Below, piece after piece: positions 45,729 through 54,549 of a DNA stretch of 64,000 nt. How positions within the stretch are numbered: position 1 is the first letter of the stretch; each line of letters starts with the position of its first letter. The notes under the pieces were generated by a model, which saw only the letters and a list, made by a program, of their open reading frames with translations, had not been told where the DNA came from and made no database searches. The position numbers and the translations under genes are program-made. The stretch comes from Limosilactobacillus caviae (GTDB lineage Bacteria > Bacillota > Bacilli > Lactobacillales > Lactobacillaceae). The stretch covers positions 186,001 through 250,000 of the forward strand of contig NZ_BMDS01000002.1 in assembly GCF_014635905.1 (NCBI RefSeq). Direction: 5' to 3'.

Positions 45729-48194
45729 GTGAGAAACGGTAAAATTGAACATATGACGCTTGAACAGATCATGGGCGATCGTTTTGGGCGCTATTCAAAA
45801 TCAATTATTCAAGAACGGGCCTTACCTGATATTCGAGATGGCTTAAAACCAGTTCAGCGTCGAATACTATTTGCAATGAACAAAGACGGCAATACTTATG
45901 ATAAGGGATTTCGGAAATCTGCTAAATCAGTCGGTAATGTCATGGGTAATTTTCACCCGCATGGGGATAGTTCCATCTATGAAGCATTAGTACGGTTGAG
46001 CCAAGACTGGAAACTTCGAGAGCCATTGATTGAAATGCATGGTAATAATGGATCGATGGACGGGGACCCTCCAGCTGCAATGCGTTATACAGAAGCACGG
46101 CTGAGTAAAATTGCCGGATTAATGCTTCAGGATATCGATAAAGATACTGTTGAAATGACGCTAAACTTCGATGATACAGAGAAGGAGCCAACAGTTTTAC
46201 CAGCCCGGATTCCTAATTTACTCGTTAATGGAGCTACGGGAATTTCTGCTGGGTATGCAACCGAGATACCTACTCATAATCTTAGTGAAGTTCTTGATGC
46301 ATTGATTTATTTAATCAAACATCCAACTGCTTCTCTTGATAAGCTAATGGAATTTATTCCGGGACCTGATTTTCCAACTGGGGGAATTATTCAAGGAATT
46401 GACGGAATCCGTAAAGCCTATCAAACAGGTCGCGGACGAGTAGTGGTTCGGGCTAAAACCGAAATTGAAACTTTACGTGGTGGTCGTCAGCAGATTAACG
46501 TGACTGAGATTCCTTATGAAGTAAATAAGGCACAGCTAGTTAAGCGGATTAATGATTTGCGGCTTGCCAAGAAGGTAGAGGGAATCGCTGAAGCTCGTGA
46601 CGAAACTGACCGAAGCGGGTTACGGATTGCAATTGAATTAAAACGTGGTGCTAATGCTAATGGTATCCTTAATTACCTTTTAAAAAATACTGATTTGCAG
46701 ATCAACTATAATTTTAATATGGTAGCAATTGATGATCAGCGACCGATGCGGGTTGGCTTAAAGCGAATCCTAACATCATATCTGGAGTTCCAGAGAGAAA
46801 TTATTCGACGTCGAACACAGTATAATTTAACTAAAGCACAGCACCGCCTTCATATTGTTGAAGGATTAATTAAGGCTTTATCTATCCTTGATAAGGTTAT
46901 TAAGACCATCCGGGCAAGTAAAAATCGAAAGGATGCTAAGGAAAATTTAGTTAAAGAATATGATTTTACTGCTGAACAAGCTGAAGCAATTGTTACGTTG
47001 CAACTATATCGCTTAACGAATACCGATGTAACTGAATTAAAAGATGAGCAGGACCAATTAAACTCACAAATTAATGAATACCAGTTAATTTTGACAGATG
47101 AGAAAGAATTAGATAAGGTTCTTGCAAAAGAAATTCGTGCGATAAAAAAACAATTTGGTAATCCACGCCGAACTAAGATTGAAGACCAAGTTGAAAAATT
47201 GGAAATTGATACTAAGGTTACAGTTGCTAATGAAGATGTTGTAGTATTAGTTTCACATGCTGGATATATTAAACGAAGCAGTATTCGATCATTCAAAGCA
47301 TCTGAAGCCGATGAAAATGGACTGCGTGAGGATGACTATCCATTACTTATTCAGCAAACCAATACATTGTCGCACCTATTTATGTTTACTAATCTTGGTC
47401 ATATTATTTACCGCCCTGTTCATGAAATAGCTGATGCACGGTGGAAAGATACAGGAGAACATATTTCACAAACAATTGGGCTGGCTGATAATGAGGAAAT
47501 TATTAAGGCCATGATTTTTGATAAGCTAGCACAACCAGGAACGATTATCATGGGAACAAGTGATGGTCAAGTAAAACAGACATCGTTCACGGATTATAAG
47601 CCTGGTTCGCGCTATAAGAGTCATGCTAGTGCTGCAATCAAGTTGAGACCTCATGCACGTGTGGTAAGCGTTGACTACTATGAACCATCAAATGAGAGCC
47701 AATCAATCCTAACAATTAGTCGTCAAGGATATGCAGTGCGATATGATGTAGCAGATGTGCCTGTAACTGGTATTCGAACTGCAGGTGTGCGGGCAATTAA
47801 CTTAAAAGATGATGACCAAGTAGCTGATCAGGTCCTAGTTACAGAAGGCCAGTCAATTGCCGTGATTACACAACGGGGTGCATTTAAGGAGATGCCTGTT
47901 GATGAAATCGAGATAGGTGCACGTGCGCGACGTGGTGAATTAGTACTTCGCCGTCTTAAATCTAACCCTCATGAAATAGCAGATTTCCTTTCTTATGATA
48001 GTGATTACAAGGGCGCGTTTGAAATAATCACTAAGCGACCAGCTTTTCAGGATGTAATGGCTACAGATCACCATCTTAGTTCAATCAAATCGAATGGGAC
48101 GTTTGTAATTGATACTGATACTCAAGGAGAACCAGTAAAACTACGGATAAAACAGACAAATATTTTAGATGAAGAGCCGGTTTCGCAAAGTTAA
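45729..48194 (+). CDS. parC: DNA topoisomerase IV subunit A
   Basis: Breakage-reunion subunit of topoisomerase IV. It has 821 residues. The active tyrosine is in AAMRYTEARLSK (about residue 120). The quinolone-determining region reads HPHGDSSIYEALVRLSQDW, with the usual Ser and Glu, so no typical resistance change is present. The C-terminal part has beta-pinwheel repeats (GHIIYRPVHEI, GQVKQTSF, GYAVRYDV, GAFKEMPVDEI) but no strict GyrA box. It starts with GTG; the ribosome site is moderate (GAAGGGAA). Confidence 0.95.
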   Translation: MRNGKIEHMTLEQIMGDRFGRYSKSIIQERALPDIRDGLKPVQRRILFAMNKDGNTYDKGFRKSAKSVGNVMGNFHPHGDSSIYEALVRLSQDWKLREPLIEMHGNNGSMDGDPPAAMRYTEARLSKIAGLMLQDIDKDTVEMTLNFDDTEKEPTVLPARIPNLLVNGATGISAGYATEIPTHNLSEVLDALIYLIKHPTASLDKLMEFIPGPDFPTGGIIQGIDGIRKAYQTGRGRVVVRAKTEIETLRGGRQQINVTEIPYEVNKAQLVKRINDLRLAKKVEGIAEARDETDRSGLRIAIELKRGANANGILNYLLKNTDLQINYNFNMVAIDDQRPMRVGLKRILTSYLEFQREIIRRRTQYNLTKAQHRLHIVEGLIKALSILDKVIKTIRASKNRKDAKENLVKEYDFTAEQAEAIVTLQLYRLTNTDVTELKDEQDQLNSQINEYQLILTDEKELDKVLAKEIRAIKKQFGNPRRTKIEDQVEKLEIDTKVTVANEDVVVLVSHAGYIKRSSIRSFKASEADENGLREDDYPLLIQQTNTLSHLFMFTNLGHIIYRPVHEIADARWKDTGEHISQTIGLADNEEIIKAMIFDKLAQPGTIIMGTSDGQVKQTSFTDYKPGSRYKSHASAAIKLRPHARVVSVDYYEPSNESQSILTISRQGYAVRYDVADVPVTGIRTAGVRAINLKDDDQVADQVLVTEGQSIAVITQRGAFKEMPVDEIEIGARARRGELVLRRLKSNPHEIADFLSYDSDYKGAFEIITKRPAFQDVMATDHHLSSIKSNGTFVIDTDTQGEPVKLRIKQTNILDEEPVSQS

Positions 48195-48210
48195 AAGAAG
48201 GTGTAATGCG

Positions 48211-48669
48211 ATGGCCTATATTAAAGATATTAGAGCATTGGTTGGACATCAGCCATTAATTATGACCAGCGCTTCTGGTGCATTATTAAATGAATCAAGA
48301 GAGGTGCTTTTGCAAGAACGAGCTGATACCGGTGATTGGTGCTTTCCAGGTGGCTATATGGAATTTGGTGAATCTTTTGATCAGACTGTTAAACGCGAAT
48401 TTAAAGAGGATGCGGGAATTGAAGTAGTTCCGATAAAACAATTAGCGATACTAGATCAAAATTTTTACACTTATCCAAATGGAGATAAAGTTCAGCCAAT
48501 TAATGCTTTTTACTTAGTTAAAGAAGAAGGTTCAAAGCGTTCTCAGCCTAAGCCAAGCGAAACAACAACTACTAAGTATTTCTCACTATTAAAGGAGCCG
48601 CCGAAGTTGTTTAATGACCAGCATCAGCAAATGTGGCTAATTTTAAAAGAGTTTATTCAAAATAAGTGA
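48211..48669 (+). CDS. NUDIX hydrolase
   Basis: Pyrophosphohydrolase of the NUDIX superfamily. It has 152 residues. The NUDIX box lies around residues 45-68 (FPGGYMEFGESF, TVKREFKEDAGI), with Asp in place of the second Glu of the REUxEE core. Substrate unknown. ATG 48211 has AGAAGGTG upstream. The gene probably belongs to the parE-parC transcript, 16 bases after parC. Confidence 0.88.
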   Translation: MAYIKDIRALVGHQPLIMTSASGALLNESREVLLQERADTGDWCFPGGYMEFGESFDQTVKREFKEDAGIEVVPIKQLAILDQNFYTYPNGDKVQPINAFYLVKEEGSKRSQPKPSETTTTKYFSLLKEPPKLFNDQHQQMWLILKEFIQNK

Positions 48670-48785
48670 GATATTTAATAATTATTCTTTAATCTGCTAA
48701 CTTCCATGATAGAATAGGAATGTAGATCGGTTCACGTCTTGGAAATAATTATGATTAAAGTAGTGAACAAACAGGAGGAATTAAT

Positions 48786-49721
48786 ATGAGCAAAGAATTA
48801 GTGTTCGGACACCAAAAACCTGATACAGATGCGATTACTGCTGCAATGGCATTTTCATACTTCCAGAATCAATTAGGATATGAAACTGAAGCAGTTGCTC
48901 TTGGTGAACCGAATGATGAGACTAAGTTTGCATTAAAGACTTTCGGAATGAAAGCTCCACGAGTAATTGAAACGGCTGCAAACGAAGTAGACAAGGTAAT
49001 GCTTGTTGACCATAATGAACCACAACAAAGTGTCAGTGATATTGATAAGGTTACTGTTACTCACTTGGTTGATCATCACCGAATTGCTGGTTTTGAAACT
49101 GCTCAACCACTTTGGGCAACAGTACGTCCTTACGGTTGTGTAAGTACTATTATTACTGAATTATTCCAAGAAAAGCACATTAATATTCCTGCTAACTTAG
49201 CTGGAATGATGCTTTCTGCAATTATTTCTGATACTTTACTTTTGAAGTCACCAACTACAACTGACCATGATCGTGAAGCAGTTAAATACCTAGCAAAAGT
49301 TGCTGGTGTTGAAGATTACGAAAAGTATGGTATTGAAATGCTTAAGGCAGGTACAAACCTTGGTGCCAAGTCTGATGCTGATATCGTTGACGGCGATGCT
49401 AAGACTTTTGAACTTGGCGGGAAGAAAGTTCGTATTGGCCAAGTTAATACTGTTGACTTAGATGACGTTTTTGCACGTCAGGCCGACTTAGAAAGTCAAA
49501 TGCAAAGCTTAATGAATGATAATGGCTACGATTTATTCCTATTGATTGCCACTAACATTTTAAACAGTGACTCTGAATTGTTAGTAATTGGGGATCCTGC
49601 TGAAAAGGTTGAAACTGCTTTTGGCAAGAAACTAAACGAAAAGAATCGGATGAACTTACCAGGTGTTGTATCACGGAAGAAACAAGTTGTTCCTCCTTTG
49701 ACAGATGCCTTTGAAGGTTAA
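48786..49721 (+). CDS. ppaC: manganese-dependent inorganic pyrophosphatase
   Basis: Family II pyrophosphatase that hydrolyses PPi in the cytosol and drives biosynthesis. It has 311 residues. DHH-family motifs: [20 protein letters not shown] (residues 6-25), [23 protein letters not shown] and [11 protein letters not shown]; the C-terminal DHHA2 domain ends with [10 protein letters not shown]. An extended -10 TGATAGAAT lies at 48707-48715. GGAGG precedes the start. Codon bias points to high expression. Confidence 0.97.
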   Translation: MSKELVFGHQKPDTDAITAAMAFSYFQNQLGYETEAVALGEPNDETKFALKTFGMKAPRVIETAANEVDKVMLVDHNEPQQSVSDIDKVTVTHLVDHHRIAGFETAQPLWATVRPYGCVSTIITELFQEKHINIPANLAGMMLSAIISDTLLLKSPTTTDHDREAVKYLAKVAGVEDYEKYGIEMLKAGTNLGAKSDADIVDGDAKTFELGGKKVRIGQVNTVDLDDVFARQADLESQMQSLMNDNGYDLFLLIATNILNSDSELLVIGDPAEKVETAFGKKLNEKNRMNLPGVVSRKKQVVPPLTDAFEG

Positions 49722-49730
49722 TATACAAAT

Positions 49731-49762
49731 AAGAGATCGGGAAAACTTCTCGATCTTTTTTA
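49731..49762 (+). terminator. terminator after ppaC
   Basis: AAGAGATCGGGAA (49731-49743) pairs with TTCTCGATCTTTT (49747-49759, one G-U), followed by T. Confidence 0.88.
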
Positions 49763-49848
49763 ATATCAATTGTGAGCTTTAAATTTAAAATTTTATTTTT
49801 GATTGGTTAAAATATAGGTATTGATTTCAAGAAATGAGGTTGAGATTA

Positions 49849-50238
49849 ATGGATATTACATTTACTAATCAGGCAATTGAACGCTTACAACGTTATAACC
49901 CATCAGCCAAGAAGATGCTTCTCGATTTTGATGATGGGGTTGGTCCATTTTCTGCAGTTGGGAGTTGCAGCTTAGACGGCGGTTATCGATTAATCTTTGT
50001 CAAAAAAGACTTAGCTACCCCAGACTATGATAAAAAACTTACATCTAATTTGGGCGACGTTTTCATAAAAGAACATACGGCTGTTCAGTTTGACCAAGAG
50101 ATGGAAGTAAGGTTTAATCCCCAATACTTTACGATGCCCCTTGTTAGCCCTAAGCGTGTTCTAACGAGTAATCTTGAAGTTTTAGATCTTAGTGATACAG
50201 AATTAAATTCTCAAATTAACAAGGCTCACGATTGCTAG
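49849..50238 (+). CDS. IscA/HesB-like iron-sulfur cluster family protein
   Basis: A 129-residue protein of the HesB-like fold family annotated in lactobacilli as iron-sulfur cluster biosynthesis protein. The DITFTNQAIERLQRY start and GVGPFSAVGSCSLDGGYRLIFV segment fit. Only one central Cys (GSCSL) and a C-terminal Cys are present, not the three of classical IscA, so cluster carriage is uncertain. ATG 49849 follows GAGGTTGAG. Confidence 0.72.
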   Translation: MDITFTNQAIERLQRYNPSAKKMLLDFDDGVGPFSAVGSCSLDGGYRLIFVKKDLATPDYDKKLTSNLGDVFIKEHTAVQFDQEMEVRFNPQYFTMPLVSPKRVLTSNLEVLDLSDTELNSQINKAHDC

Positions 50239-50259
50239 TAATATCAGTAATTTAAGATT

Positions 50260-50294
50260 AGTTCAGAACGAAAAATTGTTCTGAGCTTTTTTGT
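50260..50294 (+). terminator. terminator after the IscA-like gene
   Basis: AGTTCAGAAC (50260-50269) pairs with GTTCTGAGCT (50278-50287, one G-U), followed by TTTTTTG. Confidence 0.88.
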
Positions 50295-50312
50295 TATTTT
50301 ACTGAACATAAG

Positions 50313-50354
50313 AAAAAACGATAAGGATAAGACTTTAATCTATCCTTACCGTTT
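50313..50354 (-). terminator. terminator of the - strand membrane protein gene
   Basis: AAACGATAAGGATA (50316-50329) pairs with TATCCTTACCGTTT (50341-50354, one mismatch); read on the - strand it ends in TTTTTTC. Confidence 0.82.
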
Positions 50355-50368
50355 ATTGCAGAACCTCT

Positions 50369-50692
50369 TTAAAGAATAATTCTAAAAATAAAAGTTATAA
50401 TGATTGCAAGAATTCCAACAGCTGTTGCATAGGAAAAATGCTTACGGTGGCTTACTTTAATAAAAGCTTGTCTTCCCACGAGAATAGTAAATATGGCCCA
50501 GCAAAAAGTTGCGATGATTAAAATATACAATTTCCAACTGGTTGGCAGGTGATGATAGAAATCGCCATAGAATACCATCATTCCTATAAACATTACGAAG
50601 GCATAAGCATAATTGTCTCGGCGAAAATTAAAATTAAAGAGATAGGTAAAAATACAAAATAGTAGAATGCTAATAATATCATTTAAGACCAT
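50369..50692 (-). CDS. hypothetical membrane protein
   Basis: A 107-residue protein with about four hydrophobic segments (near residues 5-20, 31-45, 55-74 and 86-105). I do not recognise the family. The start ATG 50692 is chosen because AAGGGAG is about ten bases upstream; an earlier GTG at 50701 nearly touches that site. It is divergent from a small membrane protein gene and has its own terminator, which supports it being a real gene. Confidence 0.6.
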   Translation of the reverse strand: MVLNDIISILLFCIFTYLFNFNFRRDNYAYAFVMFIGMMVFYGDFYHHLPTSWKLYILIIATFCWAIFTILVGRQAFIKVSHRKHFSYATAVGILAIIITFIFRIIL

Positions 50693-50817
50693 ACACTTCA
50701 CGCTCCCTTATACCCTTTATTATAGCTACTAGCAGGTTAAAGATAAAATATATAAGAAGTAATGTCGGATAATATGATATGATTATCTTGATAGACTTAG
50801 TGAAGGTGGTGCTAGCA

Positions 50818-50958
50818 GTGAAGAAAAAAGCTATGCGACAAGAGATAAAATTATTAACAGAAGAAAACCAACAATTACGCCAATATACCCTATTAGCATT
50901 CACGGGAATTATATTAAGTATGATGATAGGATTGGTACGACTAGTGCAAAAACATTAG
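50818..50958 (+). CDS. small bitopic membrane protein (46 aa)
   Basis: Short frame with GTG start: a basic N-terminus (KKKAMRQE), a possible short coiled coil (EIKLLTEENQQLRQ), one membrane helix (TLLAFTGIILSMMIGLV) and a basic end (RLVQKH). GAAGGTGG lies eight bases upstream of the GTG, and candidate -10 sequences (TATGAT) occur near 50772-50785. The next gene starts 15 bases after the stop. The heptad pattern and single helix look designed by selection, but homologues cannot be checked here. Confidence 0.55.
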   Translation: MKKKAMRQEIKLLTEENQQLRQYTLLAFTGIILSMMIGLVRLVQKH

Positions 50959-50973
50959 CTTTTAGGGAAAATT

Positions 50974-51468
50974 ATGAATTTAATATACGAAAAAGCTGCA
51001 ATAGAAGATCTACCACGAATTGTTGAAATTTATAATCAAATTATCCCATCGCGAATAGCCACTGCGGACCTCAAGCCGGTAACTGTTGACGAACGTAAGA
51101 AATGGTTTGCGTCTTTTGACAAAAACCATCCAATATGGGTAATTAAAGATAAAAACGAGATCATTGGTTGGGTTGCGCTTGAACACTTTTATGGTCGGCC
51201 GGCTTATAACCATACCAGTGAAATTGCAATCTATCTTGATCAACATTTCCAAAAACAAGGAGTTGGGAAGAACACGTTGCGATTTGTTATTAACCAATTG
51301 CCTAATTTAAATATTGAAACAATTGTGGCATATATCTTTGGTCATAACCATCCTAGTTTAAATTTATTTAAATCATTTGGCTTCACTCAATGGGGGCTTT
51401 TACCACAGGTGGCAGAGCTTGATAATATTAAGCGTGATTTAGTGATTTTAGGACGACGGTTTAAATAA
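50974..51468 (+). CDS. GNAT N-acetyltransferase (phosphinothricin acetyltransferase-like)
   Basis: Acetyl-CoA dependent acyltransferase, 164 residues. The order IVEIYNQIIPSRIATADLKPVTVDERKKWF near the start and the acetyl-CoA loop QKQGVGKNTLRFV (about residues 92-104) resemble the Pat/Bar/MnaT subgroup, which acetylates phosphinothricin, methionine sulfone or similar amino acids. The natural substrate is not known. It is likely cotranscribed with the small membrane protein upstream. Confidence 0.82.
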   Translation: MNLIYEKAAIEDLPRIVEIYNQIIPSRIATADLKPVTVDERKKWFASFDKNHPIWVIKDKNEIIGWVALEHFYGRPAYNHTSEIAIYLDQHFQKQGVGKNTLRFVINQLPNLNIETIVAYIFGHNHPSLNLFKSFGFTQWGLLPQVAELDNIKRDLVILGRRFK

Positions 51469-51537
51469 TTACTGGATGACTAAAAATACTAACCACCGTG
51501 TTTGACCAACCTAGTTATTTTTAGGAAAGTACAAAAT

Positions 51538-51578
51538 AAACGACCAGAATTAGCTGTTAGCCAATTTTGGTCGTTTGT
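51538..51578. terminator. bidirectional terminator between the GNAT gene and asp23
   Basis: AAACGACCAGAATTAGC (51538-51554) pairs with GCCAATTTTGGTCGTTT (51560-51576), two mismatches, between convergent genes. Confidence 0.88.
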
Positions 51579-51621
51579 TCTTATGCTTGATAATTTATAG
51601 TGTAGCTGTCTCGAAAATAAT

Positions 51622-52005
51622 CTATTGTGCTTCTTTTTCTACTTCTTCTCTTGTTTTTACGTCATTAATATGCAATTCAAATTTAACTAAATTTAAGCCA
51701 GTCATCTTACTGATTGCACGCTCTACCTCGGAGCAAACAGCCTTAAAAATTTCTGGAGCACTTTTTCCGTATTCAATTGTTGCGTCCATTTTTAGCGCCA
51801 CTTGTTTCTCACCAACATCAGCGCTGATTCCTTTAGTAGGATTACTACCAGAAGTTACCTTGTCTGCTAACTCACTAAACATATTTCCGTCAAGTGAAAG
51901 GATACCTGGTACTTTACTAGCGGTAATGCCAGCGATTTTCTCGATTACTTGGTCATCAAAAGTTAATTGCTCGTCGATCGTTTTAGTGTTTGTAGTTGTT
52001 GTCAT
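51622..52005 (-). CDS. Asp23/Gls24 family envelope stress protein
   Basis: Member of the Asp23 (DUF322) family of abundant cytoplasmic proteins that gather at the membrane through AmaP and help envelope homeostasis. It has 127 residues. The core VIEKIAGITASKVPGILSLDG and the EIFKAVCSEVERAISKMTGL segment are typical. It is the last gene of amaP-DUF2273-asp23, with a GAGGAATT-type ribosome site. Confidence 0.93.
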   Translation of the reverse strand: MTTTTNTKTIDEQLTFDDQVIEKIAGITASKVPGILSLDGNMFSELADKVTSGSNPTKGISADVGEKQVALKMDATIEYGKSAPEIFKAVCSEVERAISKMTGLNLVKFELHINDVKTREEVEKEAQ

Positions 52006-52023
52006 GTTAATTCCTCCTCAGAA

Positions 52024-52215
52024 TTAGTTGGCAAGTTTATCTAACATTTTAGTTGCAAGCTTATTCAATGAATAGCCTTTTGCATCAAGAAAATAGCCGA
52101 TTCCACCTAGGATAGTTATAGCTACTAGAATTCCAATCATTGGGAGAAATCCCCATATGATCCAACTAACGCTAATAATTAGTCCTAAGATAACACCGAT
52201 TGTAGCAAGTTTCAT
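52024..52215 (-). CDS. DUF2273 family small membrane protein
   Basis: A 63-residue protein with two helices (residues 3-25 and 28-46), matching DUF2273 proteins regularly coded between amaP and asp23. The C-terminal amphipathic tail is YSLNKLATKMLDKLAN. The ribosome site is AGGAGGTGCC. Its role in the Asp23 complex is not known. Confidence 0.88.
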   Translation of the reverse strand: MKLATIGVILGLIISVSWIIWGFLPMIGILVAITILGGIGYFLDAKGYSLNKLATKMLDKLAN

Positions 52216-52226
52216 GGGGCACCTCC

Positions 52227-52772
52227 TTAGACAACGACAACTGATTTTTTATCCGTATATGGACTTAACTTAACATGTAATTTATTAAGATCAATGTCGA
52301 AATCTTGCTTAAGGTTCTCTTTAATCGTCTGAAGAAGTACAGTGTGAATTAATTTAGGATTGGTTCTGTTTGATAACATTCCATGGACTGTAACGTCTGC
52401 TTTACGATTATTTCGGTGCATTTTAAGTTTAATAACCGGGTTATAAAGATCATATTTAGCAATTGAAGTACCTAAGCTATGTTCAACTGCTTGCTGATCA
52501 ATTTGTACCTTATTAGCACCTTCCTTAGCGATTACCATTTGTTTAGTTGTTGTTGGACGAAAAATAGCAACTGCCATTACGGTTAGGGCAACGATGATTA
52601 AGAACATCGCAACACCTGCTGAGAAACTTTGTCCAGTTGAACTATGAAGCCAATCGTTAACTGGGATAGTCCAAGCTTGGTCACGGTAAAACCATAATGA
52701 CACTACAACAATTCCGACAATTATCTGAAGCAACATTGCAAATGAAATCCACCATTTTTTCCAGGCGGCCAT
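52227..52772 (-). CDS. amaP: alkaline shock response membrane anchor protein AmaP
   Basis: Anchors Asp23 to the cytoplasmic membrane. It has 181 residues: two N-terminal helices (about residues 7-29 and 49-69) and a C-terminal DUF322-like domain, KLKMHRNNRKADVTVHGMLSN. ATG 52772 has AAAGGAT upstream. It is first in its operon, so its promoter lies between 52773 and 52900. Confidence 0.9.
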   Translation of the reverse strand: MAAWKKWWISFAMLLQIIVGIVVVSLWFYRDQAWTIPVNDWLHSSTGQSFSAGVAMFLIIVALTVMAVAIFRPTTTKQMVIAKEGANKVQIDQQAVEHSLGTSIAKYDLYNPVIKLKMHRNNRKADVTVHGMLSNRTNPKLIHTVLLQTIKENLKQDFDIDLNKLHVKLSPYTDKKSVVVV

Positions 52773-52948
52773 TACAACCACATCCTTTCTATTAACATTT
52801 CCTTGCTATGAGGTAATCATAACATGGTAGAAAACGCTTTACCCTAATTAGTAAAACACTAAAGGTAATATTAAGGATGTGTTAACAGAATAGTCATAAA
52901 CAAGAAAACCATCTTACAATAAGACGATTATTGCAAGATGGTTTTATG

Positions 52949-54478
52949 CTACTTATTTTGCCGTTCTTGAAGATTTGCTATTTCAGAATAGGCTGGGGAA
53001 AGCATTTCTTCTACTTGTTTGAAAAGGGGAGTGTAGCGCTGATATACCTTTACGGCTGCTGGATCTGGTTGATAGGAACTAACATTGCCGATTAATTGTT
53101 TAGGTATCTCAAGACTATCAATCATTCCAAGGCTTTTCATTCCCATAATCGCTGCCCCTAGACACCCAGATTCAAATGAGTCTGGAATATTAACCGGACA
53201 ATTGAGAATGTCTGCTAACATTTGCCGCCAGACTTCAGAACGGGCGAATCCTCCGGTGGCAGTTACACTTGCTGGTTCACCGACAAGCGCACGGACAGCT
53301 TGGAAAACAGTTGCGATGTTCATGCTAATTCCTTCCATAACGGCCCGTAACATATCAGCACGTGTATGGATCTGTGACAAACCAAAGAAACTACCGCGAG
53401 CTTTTGCATTCCATAATGGAGCTCGTTCTCCTCCAAGAAATGGATGGAAGAGGAGACCGTGAGCTCCAGCGGGAACGCCTTCGATTACGTGATTAGCTAA
53501 AGTGTAGGGATCAACATTTTCATTTTTAACGGCACTACTATCAACCAAGTGCTCAACTGCCCACTGATATACATCGCCACCGTTGTTAAGGGGCCCGCCG
53601 ACTACCCACTGGCCTTTACTAATTGCATAGCAGAACAAACGTCTTTCTGGGTCGATTACCGGATGATCTGTAACAACCCGCACGGCAGCTGAAGTACCGA
53701 TAGTAATGGCAACTGTATTTTGTTTAGTCGCCCCGACACCAATATTTGAAAGAGCGCCATCGTATGCACCATAAACGAATGGCGTATCAGCTGGTATACC
53801 TAATTTTTCCTGTGCTTCTGGAACTAAACCATGTGCTTGGGTAATTCCGTCAACTATTTCTGGAAGCTGGTCTTTGGTAACGCCTGCTAGGGTAAGTGCT
53901 TGATCGTCCCACTGGCAAGTTTTAAGATTCATCAAGCCAGTACTGGAGGCGATTGACATATCTACTTTGAATTCGTTGAATAAGCGGTAGAAAAGATATG
54001 CTTTAATATCAGCAAAGTATGCTGTGCGGCTAAATAATTCTGGTTCATCTTTTTTTAGCCAGAGAAGTTTAGTCAGCGTTGACATTGGGTGAACGGGAGT
54101 CCCGGTCTTCATGTATAGCTGCTGGCCTTCAGTCATCATTTTAAGGTTATCAGCTGCTCGTTGGGCCCGACTATCAGCCCATGTGATTAGACGGGAAATA
54201 GGCTTTTTATTTTTATCTAATAAGAGGAGACTCTGGTTTGCACTTGAAATTGAAACCGCAAGTAATTTTCCTTTACTAAGATTAGCCTTAGCAGCGACAT
54301 CATGGATAGCTTGTTCAGCTGCGTTGATTATTTCTTCAGGCTCTTGTTCAGCCATTCCAGCAGCATTACGATGAAGTTCGTATCCATAGTTAGCCTGGTC
54401 AATTACACGGGCATCCTGGTCGTATAATACGGCTTTTGTGCTCGAAGTTCCAATATCAACACCAATTAAATAGTTCAT
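52949..54478 (-). CDS. gntK: gluconokinase (paralogue 1)
   Basis: FGGY-family kinase that phosphorylates gluconate to 6-phosphogluconate. It has 509 residues. The phosphate-1 loop GVDIGTSSTKAVLYD (residues 6-20), ITWADSRAQRAA, the FGGY signature region GLLFHPFLGGERAPLW and the C-terminal ATGGFARSEVWRQMLADIL are present. It is close to the second copy at 56988-58517 over its whole length (clearly more than half of residues equal by eye). It has its own promoter (TTGCAC, 16 bases, TATAAT) within the end of the regulator gene. It ends the - strand gluconate cluster. Confidence 0.9.
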   Translation of the reverse strand: MNYLIGVDIGTSSTKAVLYDQDARVIDQANYGYELHRNAAGMAEQEPEEIINAAEQAIHDVAAKANLSKGKLLAVSISSANQSLLLLDKNKKPISRLITWADSRAQRAADNLKMMTEGQQLYMKTGTPVHPMSTLTKLLWLKKDEPELFSRTAYFADIKAYLFYRLFNEFKVDMSIASSTGLMNLKTCQWDDQALTLAGVTKDQLPEIVDGITQAHGLVPEAQEKLGIPADTPFVYGAYDGALSNIGVGATKQNTVAITIGTSAAVRVVTDHPVIDPERRLFCYAISKGQWVVGGPLNNGGDVYQWAVEHLVDSSAVKNENVDPYTLANHVIEGVPAGAHGLLFHPFLGGERAPLWNAKARGSFFGLSQIHTRADMLRAVMEGISMNIATVFQAVRALVGEPASVTATGGFARSEVWRQMLADILNCPVNIPDSFESGCLGAAIMGMKSLGMIDSLEIPKQLIGNVSSYQPDPAAVKVYQRYTPLFKQVEEMLSPAYSEIANLQERQNK

Positions 54479-54521
54479 TTATTGTTCTCCTTTAAGTAAG
54501 TAATTTAATTCTCTTTGTAAT

Positions 54522-54549
54522 ATTATATGCTAAAGTGACTGGCGTGCAA
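54522..54549 (-). promoter_or_regulatory. promoter of gntK paralogue 1
   Basis: On the - strand TTGCAC (54549-54544), 16 bases, TATAAT (54527-54522), overlapping the 3' end of the LacI-type gene. Confidence 0.75.

Noticed and set aside
50679-50903. 74-codon - strand frame
   Set aside because: Antisense to the better supported 50818-50958 frame and overlapping the promoter region; no ribosome site.
51575-52027. 150-codon + strand open frame
   Set aside because: It is antisense to asp23, has no ribosome site and a composition typical of a shadow frame.
52828-52842. cre-like TAGAAAACGCTTTAC upstream of amaP
   Set aside because: Three mismatches to the cre consensus at defined positions; core only, so not listed as a site.
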